Positions 1 to 10,024 of a DNA stretch of 64,000 nt are shown piece after piece. A model generated the notes under the pieces. It did not search any database. It worked only from the letters and a program-made list of their open reading frames with translations, and was not told the DNA's origin. Numbering within the stretch: position 1 is the stretch's first letter; each line of letters begins with the position of its first letter. Source of the DNA: Oreohelix idahoensis (taxonomy: Eukaryota; Mollusca; Gastropoda; Stylommatophora; Oreohelicidae); contig JAMPIV010012164.1 of the NCBI GenBank assembly GCA_024509875.1, positions 558,001-622,000 on the forward strand. The letters run 5' to 3'. A program made the position numbers and the translations under genes.

Positions 1-173
1 ACTACAGATCAACATGACATCCGGTCTATTCAACACATAATTTGATAGTGAGCAGTCATCTTCTCTTGTAATGTCAGTTTATTGGTCATTTTAGATTTAG
101 TTAATTTTTTCCTGCAAATAATAAATAAAAATTAAAGCTTCCTCTAGCCTTTTGCACTCTTATTTTGATGTCA

Positions 174-345
174 CTGTCTGTCCCTCCAACTGTGTCTACT
201 TCTGTCTCTCAAACTGTGTCTACTTCTGTCCCTCCAACTGTGTCTACTTCTGTCTCTCCAACTGTGACTACTTCTGTCCCCACAACTGTGTCTACTTCTG
301 TCTTTCCACCTGTGACTACTTCTATCCTTCTACCTGTGTCAATAT
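174..345. repeat. Minisatellite, ~24-bp unit
   Basis: About seven units of tgtctacttctgtccctccaac with small variation. It produces artificial reading frames on the plus strand that I do not call genes. It lies in the intron downstream (minus strand) of the candidate exon 440-610. Bases 1-173 hold nothing I recognise. Confidence 0.85.
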
Positions 346-439
346 TGCTGTCAAGGTGATTCTACGTATAGTTATAACAAAATGGTATCTGTCTTACAGC
401 CAGCATGCTACGACTGTGACAAGATCAATGTTAACCTAC

Positions 440-610
440 TTTATGGATATCTCCCCGGAAGCGACCAGCATGACCAGTCTGTACGAGTTGTATACAATTA
501 CAATAAAAGGTTCCAGTGGTACTATAATATAGGTCACCAGGGTAGAGACATTCAGGCTTCTCTCTCCAGGACTCAGTCGAGAGTCATTTAACAAAGTCAG
601 CCCTGACCAG
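440..610 (-). CDS. Candidate membrane-segment exon of the TRPV-like gene
   Basis: Minus-strand open block of 171 bp: one base, 56 codons, two bases. The acceptor is ...attgtcctcag (611-620) and the donor is gtaggt. The peptide has two N-glycosylation sequons (NDS, NVS), then the hydrophobic stretch TLVTYIIVPLEPFIVIVYNS and RLVMLVASGEISI, as expected for an extracellular loop followed by a membrane helix. It lies downstream of the ankyrin and linker exons on the same strand, where the channel domain should be. Against it: the exon that would encode the first helix was not found, and the phase from exon F (0) to here (2) requires one more exon. The first 28 bases are shared with the minisatellite at 593-1250. 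Confidence 0.45.
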
Positions 611-1250
611 CTGAGGACAATATTATGTTACATGTTAGCCATTGATAAATGAGGTCGCCAATACTTAATAAAGTTAGCCTTTTTGGAAGAGGACACCAAA
701 ATTTCACAACTGCTTGCCCTGGCTAAATTAATACACCAACATTTAACAACGTTAGCCCTGGCTAAATGAGAACAAAACAAATTTAACAAATGCTTGCCCT
801 GGCTAAATGAGAAAAAAACAAATTTAACAAGTGCTGGCCCTGGCTAGATGAATACATCAACATTTAACAATTTTAGCCCTGGCTAACTGAGAACAAAACA
901 AATTTAACAAATTTTAGCCCTGGCTAACTGAGAACAAAACAAATTTAACAAATTTTAGCCCTGGCTAAATGAAGACATCAACATTTACCAATGTTAGCCA
1001 TGACTAAATTAGGTCATCAAGACTTAATAAAGTCAGTCTTATCCAGCTCAGGACACATAAAGTCAGCTATGACCAGTTAAATATATCAACACAAAATAAG
1101 GTCAGCTTGTGACCCTCTCAGTACACCAATATTTAACACAGTCATCCCTGACCACCTAAGGACATCAACACTTAATAAATTCAGCCAAAGATAACTCAGG
1201 ACACATATACTTGATAAAGTTATCCCTGATCAACTGAGAACAGTTATCTA
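583..1250. repeat. Degenerate minisatellite, ~45-bp unit, containing an exon edge and 3' splice site
   Basis: Units follow the pattern catttaacaaagtcagccct, then gaccagctgaggacatcaa. The first unit (about 583-620) is the start of the candidate exon and its acceptor. Diverged units follow at about 740, 780, 825, 860, 905, 950, 980, 1030, 1060, 1130, 1170 and 1220. On the minus strand many units keep a CAG or TAG at the splice position. Confidence 0.75.
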
Positions 1251-1530
1251 AACACATTATGTTATTTAAATACATTTTTATCTGCATGTTTTGTAAACAC
1301 ATTATGTTATCTGAACTCATGATGTTATCCATATGTTATCTGAACACACATTATATTATCTGAACACATCACATTACCTGTATGTTAGCTGAACTCATAA
1401 TGTTATCCATATGTTATCTGAACACACATTACATTATCTGAACACATCATGTTACCTGTATGTTATCTGAACACATTATGTTACCTGTATGTTATCTGAA
1501 CTCATGATGTTATCCATGTTATCTGAACAC
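1245..1530. repeat. Minisatellite, ~29-bp unit (left part)
   Basis: Repeats of gttatctgaacacatcatg followed by ttacctgta. The same array resumes at 2754-3125, so the 1.2 kb between them was probably inserted or brought in. Confidence 0.85.
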
Positions 1531-2220
1531 TGTTAAAGAAGTTTATTAATGTATTTTTGCATGTTGACCACACTTAGTCTATTAGCAGTTAATCTACATG
1601 GTAATATGTCTGTCTGTGGTTAATCATGATGTTGCACGGGTTTTAATTGTTAGTGAACGCGATATATTTAATACGTCACTAGGAGTTTATGACATAATCC
1701 GTTCTACACTAATATATGCAAACGGTTGTTTTGAGGCCTTTCGTCAATTGTAGTCGTCAGAGAAAGACGTTCATTTTCTAGCTCCCTATATCGTTCAGGA
1801 ATAAAGTATTTTACATGGCATTTATTAACTTCGGAGGCCGCCACTTGTTTTAAGAAGATTCCGGACTTATGGAAAAGTTCCGTACCTCGCAGAGAAGTAT
1901 TCTACTTAGAATTATGCATCTTCATTATCTAGTCCACATTACTTGGGTGATCACTTTTCATTGGCACTCCGAGTACAGCGGCTAGGTATGAACTGATGAG
2001 ACGAGACTGTTGGAGGATTCTATGCCATTCATATCATTTTCTCTATGCCAATGCCATAAACTGTAATTTGTCTACATGTAATTAAACCTGTCATGCTATG
2101 TGGACCCATCCACCTACGAGTTTCTGCACTACTTTGATGGTATGTATGTCATCACACTCAGGACATTCCTTTACGTACAGCACGATGCATTGATCTCATG
2201 CATAATACAAGATCCAACTA
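1531..2220. other. Unassigned segment interrupting the 29-bp array
   Basis: Not repetitive within itself. It holds an AATAAA signal near 1800 and no open frame I can support. It could be a solo LTR or another inserted repeat, but I found no duplicated flanks or matching partner copy. Confidence 0.3.
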
Positions 2221-2232
2221 CAACACACATCT

Positions 2233-2467
2233 TACTTAGTCGTTCTGCTTCTACCATGAGGTGTAGAGGTTTGGAAGAGAGAGCGCCCCACTATCCTATC
2301 GGCTGTCTTCCTCCTGGCCTGGTTCCATTCTTGTCCTCGGTCCTTCAAAGATTGTCTAATGTTGTCCTCCCAGCGGACTCTGGGTCATCCACGGGGTCTG
2401 GATCCTTGGCTCTTTGTTTCCCATGCTTGTCGTGGTAGCCGATCTTCTCCCATTCTGCAGACATGGC
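2233..2467 (-). mobile_element. LINE-C 3'-end fragment (5' truncated)
   Basis: It matches the 3' end of the LINE at 50626-52539, including the final coding region and a short tail of the ACTT type. It is flanked by near-identical 12-bp duplications, CAACACACATCT (2221-2232) and CAACACAAATCT (2468-2479), as expected of target-primed reverse transcription. Too short to encode function. Confidence 0.8.
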
Positions 2468-2479
2468 CAACACAAATCT

Positions 2480-2753
2480 CTTGCTACAAATACTGAAAGT
2501 AACAAAGAAAACTTGGTGGCCAGTATGGGGAGAACCCACAACATTCGCATTATCAGCACGAACAAATTATTATAAAACTAAGGAAAATAGAACTATACAA
2601 CAATGCATGTACAGACGAATAAAAGAAACATCACAGCTAACATTAACTATCGAAAAGATCAAATGGCAGACAGAATACTTCGATGAGAATACTCGAGTCA
2701 GGACTTCTGCTCAAATGAAATTTACAATACTAAATCCCTATAGAAACATTCGA
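2480..2753. other. Unassigned segment between the LINE-C fragment and the resumed 29-bp array
   Basis: A plus-strand frame is open through most of it but shows no domain I recognise. It is probably part of the sequence that split the minisatellite. Confidence 0.25.
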
Positions 2754-3125
2754 TGTATGTTATCTGAACACACATTACATTAAATGAACACATCATGTTA
2801 CCTGTATGTTTTCTGAACACATCATGTTCCCTGTATGTTATCTGAACACATTATGTTATCTGAACACATCATGTTACCTGTATGTTATCTGAACACATCA
2901 TGTTACCTGTATGTTATCTGAACACATCATGTTATCATTACACATTTAGTTATCTATATGTTATCTGAACATATCATGTTATCTGAACACATTACGTTAT
3001 CTGAACATATTATTTTATGTGTATTTTATATAAACACACTACATTATTTGAACACATTGTTATCTGAACACCTAACATTATCTGCACAGTGTTATCTGAA
3101 CATAACAGTAAAGTTACCTGAACAA
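2754..3125. repeat. Minisatellite, ~29-bp unit (right part)
   Basis: Same unit as 1245-1530 (GTTATCTGAACACAT-based). The two blocks look like one original array separated by about 1.2 kb. Confidence 0.85.
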
Positions 3126-3454
3126 ACTCATATACAGGATGTGAAACAACATGATTACTGTATAACCCCAGTTAGCTACAGCTACGTAGCCAGCCTCAAT
3201 GTTACGGAACGGCTGTGTATAAAACAAAATATAGATATCAGGTACCACATTTAGCAGAGGGTGCAGACAGGGGGTGATGCAGGCAAGTACAGAAGGAGGA
3301 TAAGAGACAGGAGAACAAGAAGCATTGATTCCAAACATGTCTAGTACATACAGGTGAAGAATAAGAGACAGGAGAACATGATAAGAGGCATGGATTCCAA
3401 AAATATGGTTACAATAGAAGACTGCATGTTTGTTTAACCACAATGTATGGGAGA

Positions 3455-3658
3455 CCAACGGGCTGATCACTCGTTTGCCAGTCACTTCGATTACGGAAAC
3501 AACAGCAAATGGATTAATTTGCCGTTGCCCTAAAGACGCCAATAGGCGTGATGGGAAACAATGGCAAAGAAAACCTATCTGCTGTTGCCCTAAGACGCCA
3601 CTAGGCGTAATGGCCACTGACTGCTTTGACGGTCGGTGGTTAAGGACGGAAGAAGAAG
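3455..3658 (+). mobile_element. SINE-like element with (GAA)n tail and 13-bp target duplication
   Basis: The element contains an internal near-duplicate (gttgccctaagacgccactaggcgtaatgg-type block, twice) and ends in agaagaagaa. It is flanked by AATGTATGGGAGA at 3442-3454 and 3659-3671, a perfect 13-bp target-site duplication. Such duplications mark LINE-mobilised insertions. Confidence 0.75.
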
Positions 3659-3674
3659 AATGTATGGGAGAGTA

Positions 3675-3905
3675 GATTTACACATGGCCCCGTGTATTTC
3701 TCAGGCGTCTCTGAAGTGACAAAGAAAGAACAGGACTACTGTACCCTCAGGAATATCGTACAAGACGACTAATGTCAGGTTGTGCACGTGGCTGCCAACC
3801 TCATCATGTAAGACAAATTGTTACAGAAACCACAGCTACAACAGCACATGAATGCTCGGTGCAGGTTTACTGCAGGGAGATCAGCTGCAGTGGTGGCTTT
3901 ATGCT
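3675..3905. repeat. Dispersed repeat family T, copy 1
   Basis: Related segments occur at 13285-13390, 33125-33300 and 36765-36905, all in the same orientation. Parts of it can be read in frame but stops interrupt each copy, so I treat it as a repeat and not an exon. Confidence 0.55.
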
Positions 3906-4059
3906 CCATAAGCCACATTAAGGTAAATGATAATGATACATATAGATTTATTTGATATATTTATATATATACTTGATGCGCACCTATTTAACATCATAGA
4001 ATGAACTGTATTATGAGAGATGTCGCTGGTTCTTATCGAATACGAGGGACAAACCATCA

Positions 4060-4617
4060 TATACCTGAGCTCCAAGTGGTACAACGGTTAGAGAGTTTTC
4101 TTCTAAAGGCAATGTTACCAAGTTCAACAACGGGGGGTTGGAATGGCTAAGAGGTATGGCGTCCACCTTGAATTCTAAATGTACCAAGTTCGCTCCCTGT
4201 ACAGGGAATATAATTGACGAACATATTTTTCAGAACCAGTGGTTCATATTGATGTCATACTCTCCCCTGATCTCCTGGATAGTGAGATCGGATGCCTAGC
4301 CTTCTGGGATAAAGGCGGAAAAATAAGAAGTCCCGTGTGCAAGTTGCACATGTTAAAAATCCCTCGACAGTTGGAAATCGTAAAACGTAGGTCATAAGGC
4401 CGATGGCCTGGCAAAATTTAATAATTAGGAAACCTACCCACCATAAAAATATTTATAGAATGTGTGATTCCTGTATACACACATTGGGATCCACACATAT
4501 GGAGCTCATGCACTGTGCTGAAACCTTCTTTATATGATCTAAGGGAGATCAGAGCACTGATGGAGTTGTCCGTGTGCAATAAAGATGGTTCTTAACACCA
4601 AACCAAACCAAACAACA
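4060..4617 (+). mobile_element. tRNA-headed SINE-2 with (CCAAA)n tail, copy 1
   Basis: Body of about 500 bp ending in repeated AACCAAACC. A second copy lies in the opposite orientation at 62232-62712, where the tRNA-like head with a GGGATTTGAACCC T-arm (B box) is clearer. Homology covers the region from the accaagttc area to the tail. Confidence 0.7.
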
Positions 4618-4639
4618 CTAAACAAAATATCACATGTAA

Positions 4640-5467
4640 GTGAATTTACATTTGAGATGTTTTAAGGACTTCTGCTCCAGCTTTTTTCTTCGCCGATAAT
4701 ATTTCTCGGTCTGGTGCAAGGTGTAATTCCCCCATCCCTCAGTCCGGATGGTTATGTTTACACTAGCAATAACCCGTCAATAATGATGAATGCGAAAAGC
4801 TTCTGCAGCACGTTAAGATTCATGCTCTTCTGCAGACTGATTTGCTCGTTGTGACTGACGCTGTGCTTGTCTTTGTGCCGCTTCATGTTGTCGTCGTATT
4901 GCTGCTTCTTCTAGTCTCGCTTGCTCACTGTGATTGATGCCATCGTCTCTTTCTCTTGGTATCTGCAGCTTATTTTGCAGCCATCTATCATTTTGATCCA
5001 TAATAATAAGTCTGCAATACTTTAAAATAAAATTTTGTCTTGAAGAAACAATAAAAAACTTACATTTTGTTATTTTTAACAAAATGATGAGTTAAATCTG
5101 TTTCCAGAATGAAACTGGGTTCTACGCCGACTTTTCTTTGTTGAGTGTTACTATTTTTGGGAGAGTACATATAAGGGAAACAATAATGTCTAACTTTCAA
5201 CCACAGTTGCATCCCTTAGATGTGACCGACGTACAAATGGCAAAAATTATGGATTTTGATTAGTTGAGACATGTTTTTTTTTTTCAGATGGCTGGTCTGT
5301 TTCACTGGCATCTTTCTAACAACAGTGTCCAATATGTCTGCTATGCTGAAGTAAATATGGTCTTTGCACAAATGAACTCTTGTGCATGCTGTGATGCCTG
5401 GTCAATATAATAAACAATACCATTTTGGGGTTCTCCTTGATTGAGACTGCATTGTGAATAAGGATGT
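4640..5467. other. Intronic sequence with one small ORF, otherwise unassigned
   Basis: A minus-strand frame at 4813-5010 could encode about 65 residues beginning MDQNDRWLQNKLQIP and rich in Arg, Gln, Ala and Glu (helix-forming). I recognise no family and there are no splice signals I trust. The rest shows no repeat partner in this window. Confidence 0.3.
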
Positions 5468-5612
5468 CGAGCCGGTTCACCAAAATTAGGAAGTCTCAAG
5501 TTGAGTCACTAATACCTAACTCACGAATTGAGTTTCAAGTCAAATCAAGTCGCTGTGGTGGCATAAGTCTGTCTCAAGTCTGAGTCGATTGAATTGAGCC
5601 AACAACATGATA
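5468..5612 (-). repeat. Dispersed repeat family U, copy 1
   Basis: The reverse complement matches 45903-46190 (agacttatgccaccacag area and the ggtgaacca end). It is rich in gactcaagtc-type motifs, which also form the tandem array at 48000-48300. Confidence 0.55.
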
Positions 5613-5742
5613 TTTTTCGGGGGGAAAAAAAACACCCTGAGAATAAAGATCACATCTACAAAGTAAATTTAATGTCTTTAAAATAAATAATATATCCCTA
5701 AAATTAACAGTAGAAATAAAACATCTTTGAATGAATAAGTAA

Positions 5743-6022
5743 TATCATCATCATCATTATTATTACCTTTCAGCTTCCAATGGAGCACAGGTCTACAGCA
5801 AATTTATGTCGTCCTCCTGTCCTGTGCCATCCATCTAAGGTCTCCATATGTCATTTCTTTCCCTTTCATTTCTCTTCTCCCTGTATGTCTGAGTCTCCCT
5901 CCACCTCTCATTTGCTGGGATTTCAGATCAGGGACTGCCCTGTAATACTATCACCTGACCCTCTCACTGCGTGTCCCATTTAATCCCAGCATCTTCTCCT
6001 ATTCCACTGATATTTGGCTGGT
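5743..6022 (-). mobile_element. LINE 3'-end fragment (LINE-E) with (TCA)n tail
   Basis: On the minus strand a broken frame contains GDLRWMAQDRR, like the C-terminal end of LINE reverse transcriptases (xWxxLAxDRxxW pattern), followed by a stop and a short tandem tail tcatcatcattattatt at 5746-5766. Class not determined. Confidence 0.45.
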
Positions 6023-6023
6023 T

Positions 6024-6400
6024 CTATCCAATGGCTCTTTCCAATGGCTCTTTCCAATGATTCTTTCCAATGGTTCTTTCCAATGATTCTTTCCAATGGT
6101 TCTTTCCAATGGTTCTTTCCAATGATTCTTTCCAATGGTTCTTTCCAATGATTCTTTCCAATGATTCTTTCCAATGGTTCTTTCCAATGGTTCTTTCCAA
6201 TGATTCTTTCCAATGATTCTTTCCAATGGTTCTTTCCAATGGTTCTTTCCAATGATTCTTTCCAATGATTCTTTCCAATGATTCTTTCCAATGGTTCTTT
6301 CCAATGATTCTTTCCAATGGTTCCTTCCAATGCTTCTTTCCAATGATTCTTTCCAATGATTCTTTCCAATGGTTCTTTCCAATGGTTCTTTCCAATGATT
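6024..6400. repeat. 13-bp minisatellite, open in all three minus-strand frames
   Basis: About 29 units of TTCTTTCCAATGG or TTCTTTCCAATGA. As 13 is one more than a multiple of three, each frame passes through the same 39-bp cycle. All three minus frames therefore encode the same 13-residue peptide repeat (ERIIGKNHWKESL). These are not genes. Confidence 0.95.
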
Positions 6401-6800
6401 CATTGTTAACAATCCTGCATCACTATTTCAATCCCTTCTACATCATTCTGTTTGTCAGTTTTCTTGTTCTCCATGTTTTGGGGCCATATAATAGGACTAC
6501 CATGACATCTAAGTTGAGAAGTCTGGGCTGCCATCTCACTCGTTTTCTCTAAAGAAAGCCTCCACATTTGGCACCAGGAATGTTCGTAGGTTAATAACAA
6601 AACAACTTTTAACAAAAATTATAACTATTATTGAATTTGGTATTCATATTATTTACATTACTTCTTTGTTATAAGTGCTGTTGTATCATGGACTAAATTT
6701 TAACACAGACTTTTCACTCAGATTGTCATAACTAACGATTTTATTTTCTTAATTTACTATCAACAAAATTAATCTACCTGCTTATCAAAGAATTGAGCAT
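6401..6800. other. Unassigned intronic sequence
   Basis: AT-rich single-copy-looking DNA between two minisatellites. No exon with acceptable splice sites was found, though the missing first-helix exon of the host gene could lie in this interval. Confidence 0.3.
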
Positions 6801-9763
6801 TACCCTAACTGTAAGTCCAACAATTTCTCTGCACTTTTGACATTATTCTACCTGTATGTTCCAACACTTTTAGCATTATTCTACCTGTATGTCCCAACAC
6901 TTTTAGCATTAATCTGCCTGTATGACCAACACAGTAAGAACTAATCTAACTGTTAGTCCAACACTTTGAATATTAATCTACCTATACATCCAACACTTTG
7001 AGCATTAACCTACATGTATGTCCAAAACTTTGAGCTTTATTTTACCTATACTTCCAATGTTTTAAGCATTAATCTACCTGTATGTCCAACAATATGAGCA
7101 CTAATCTACCTGTATGTCCAAAAATATGAGCATTAACCTACCTGAATATCCAATACTTTGAGCATTAATCTACCTGTATGTCCAACATTATGAGCACTAA
7201 TCTACCTGTATGTCCAAAAATATGAGAATTAACCTACTTGTATGTCCAACACATTAAGCATTAGTCTACATGTATGTCCAACAATATGAGAACTAATCTA
7301 CCTGTATGTCCAAAAATATGAGTATTAACCTTCCTGTATGTCCAACACTTTGAGCATTAATCTAACTGTATGTCCAACAATATGAGCACTAATCTACCTG
7401 TACATCCAACATCTTGATAATTAACCTAACTGTATGTTCAACACTTTGTGCATTAAATCTACCTGTATGTGCAACATTTTCAGCAATAATCTACTCATAT
7501 GTCCAACATGTTTAGCATTAATTTACTCATATGTCCAACATTGTCAGCGCTAATCTACTCATATGTCAAACATTTTAAGCATTAACCTACTCATATCCAA
7601 CATTTTTTGCATTAATCTACTGACATTTCCAACATTTTTAGCATTAATCTACTCATATTTCCAACATTTTTAGCATTATCTACTCATATTTCCAATATTT
7701 TTAGCATTAATCTACTCATACGTCCAATATTTTTAGCATTAATCTACTCATATGTCCAACATTTTAAGCATTAATCTACTAATATATCCAACATTTTAGC
7801 ATTAATCTACACATATGTCCAACATTTTAAGCATTAATCTACTCATACCCAACATTTTTAGCATTAATCTACTCATATTTCCAACATTTTTAACATTAAT
7901 CTACTCATATTTCCAACATTTTTAGCATTAATCTACTCATACATCTAACATTTTTAGCATTAATCTACTCATATGTCCAACATTTTAAGCATTAATCTAC
8001 TAATATGTCCAAGATTTTTAGCATTAATCTACTCATATGTCCAACATTTTAAGCATTAATCTACTCATATCCAACATTTTTAGCATTAATCTATTCATAT
8101 TTCCAACATTTTTAGCATTAATCTACTCATATTTCCAACATTTTTAGCATTAATCTACTCATACATCTAACATTTTTAGCATTAATCTACTCATATGTCC
8201 AACATTTTAAGCATTAATCTACTAATACATCCAAGATTTTTAGCATTAAGTCTTTGACTCCACAGCAACGCTCTGAGCGTTGCAAAATTCAACACGCCGT
8301 GCCCCAGCAACGCTCAGAGCGTGGTTTTTAGTTTATCACGAATAAACCCTAAAAATCGTCCGCTTAATGCAGTTCATATATTAAAACTCGTAGAATGACT
8401 TCAGCTACTATTTAAACAACTAATTTGACTTTAGTTAATCAGCACATGTGCGTGTTTTGATGTTATTATCACAATTTTTGTGAAGATTCGCGTGTTTACG
8501 TTTTTCGTTGTTTTTGCTAGAGAAATATGTCACGCTTTATATTTACATTTTCTAAGTCTCCTAAGCAAATAATTGTGTCAAACTACTTTGAAACATTGCT
8601 GACATTGATGATGATTGTTTGGTAGTCACAGTTTGTTGTCAAAATACGGAATATATGCAGAAAAGCTAGACACACTAGATTTAGTTGATGAGTGGGCGTA
8701 GTCATATTCTGGCCGATCAAAAAGCAACAAAACTAGACCTACCGTAAAATCTAATCACTAGTTCTTGGTAGAAGATGAAGCTAGGGATACTATTAAAACA
8801 TTAAACAAGAGTAAAAAGTATTTATATGACGTTATTCTTATTTATTTGTTTGAAAATTACGTAATGCACGATTGCATAATTTATTTTTTTCTTACAAAGA
8901 AAAACGGACAAACTGGTGCGAATAACACTAAATCTACTAATTTTGGCCATAAGCATGTTTTTTTTTACTTTGTATATGGATTACCTTGACGTTTGAAGAC
9001 TAAAAAGAAAGTTTTATTGTCTACGACAGTAATTTGTCTTTGGTAAGATCGTATTCTACAGTCAACTTTTTAGCGTTTTTCAATTTTACATGCAAAATGA
9101 TTAAATTATACCGAACATACTTGTGTTAATACTACCACAGACATTATATATTTGAATTCTCTATCCATTTCCCTACAGTTTGGTATATAATAAGTACATG
9201 TTCAAGGGAAAATTCACAAACAAATTTAGACTGAAAGATGAACACTTCACTCTATAAAATTCTGCCCACAAAAAAAGTCTGGCACAGCGTGCAAAATAAC
9301 TCTGGAATGAAAGAGTTAATCTACTCATATGTCCAACATTTTAAGCATTAATCTACTCATATCCAACATGTTTAGGATTAATCTACTCAGACATCCAACA
9401 TTTTTAGCATTAATCTAATATGTCCAACATTTTCAACACTAATCTACTCATATGTCCAACATTTGTAGCATTAATCTACTCATACGTCCAACATTTTAAG
9501 CATTAATCTACTCATATCCAACATTTTTAGCATTAATCTACTCATATGTCCAACGTTGTTAGCATTTATCTACCTGCACATCAAATGTATTAAGCATTAA
9601 TCTACCTGTATGTCCAACCCTTTGATCATTAATTTTCCTATATGGCCAACATTCTGAACATTAATCTACCTGTATGTCCAACCTTTTGAGAATTTACCTA
9701 CCTGTATGTCCAACCCTTTGAGAATTAATCTACCTGTGTCCAAACCTTTGAGAATTAATCTAC
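6800..9763. repeat. Long minisatellite, ~32-bp unit, seeded on an exon 3' edge and splice donor
   Basis: Plus-strand unit TCTACCTGTATGTCCAACAC then tttgagcattaa. The unit touching the exon at 9764 is the exon's own last bases and its gt donor. Outer units (6800-7470 and 9580-9763) keep the CTGTATG form; central units (7480-9580) have changed to CTCATATG. The array is interrupted at 8246-9319 by a TTAA-flanked element inserted at a TTAA inside a unit. Confidence 0.9.
8246..9319. mobile_element. TTAA-flanked non-autonomous element M1, copy 1
   Basis: 1074 bp including TTAA at both ends. The ends read TTAA-GTCTTTGACTCCA and TGAAAGAG-TTAA. The left end carries the perfect 17-base palindrome CAACGCTCTGAGCGTTG (8266-8282). 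Two further copies of the same length lie at 28806-29879 and 39164-40238. TTAA target duplication is typical of piggyBac-type and Kolobok-type transposons. No intact transposase. Confidence 0.9.
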
Positions 9764-9934
9764 CTGTATGTCCAACACTTTGGCTGCATTCTGAGGTAAA
9801 ACTCTGCCACTGACCAGCAACCAATCCAGACAGCTTGGGCCAGGTACAACTTTTGCTCCGCGGAAAGGCACACCCAAGGATCCACTTGTTCGAGGGATGA
9901 TATTAGTCACATCATAACGTGTAATCTGTCCCAC
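9764..9934 (-). CDS. Linker exon F of the TRPV-like gene, its 3' edge fused to a minisatellite
   Basis: Minus-strand exon of 171 bp, exactly 57 codons and phase 0 at both ends. The acceptor is ...ttttgtttcag and the donor is CAG|gtagat. The peptide starts VGQITRYDVTNIIPRTSGSL and ends GRVLPQNAAKVLDIQ. In TRPV channels the ankyrin domain is followed by a linker with a YGPV..SLYDL-like stretch and then a run before the first membrane helix; this exon fits that place but the similarity is weak. The last 20 or so bases plus the donor are one unit of the adjoining minisatellite (6800-9763), so many copies of the same exon edge and splice donor follow in the intron. Confidence 0.65.
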
Positions 9935-10024
9935 CTGAAACAAAATTATGTTCAACAAAACTGATGTTCAACAAAATTATGTTCAACAAAATTATGTTCA
10001 ACAAAACTGATGTTCAACAATTAA

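Noticed and set aside
1531..2220. Solo LTR with AATAAA
   Set aside because: No terminal TG...CA with flanking duplication could be fixed and no partner copy is in the window; kept as unassigned.
3675..3905. Family T as a host exon (IPEG-VV-FFLC)
   Set aside because: Four copies in the window, each with stops or truncation, and one is cut by LINE-A; a dispersed repeat explains it better.
5290..5411. Plus-strand frame MAGLFHWHLSNNSVQYV... behind a pyrimidine-rich acceptor-like ttttttcag
   Set aside because: Looks like an exon end (acceptor, 40 codons, stop), but there is no recognisable domain and nothing on the plus strand to join it to.
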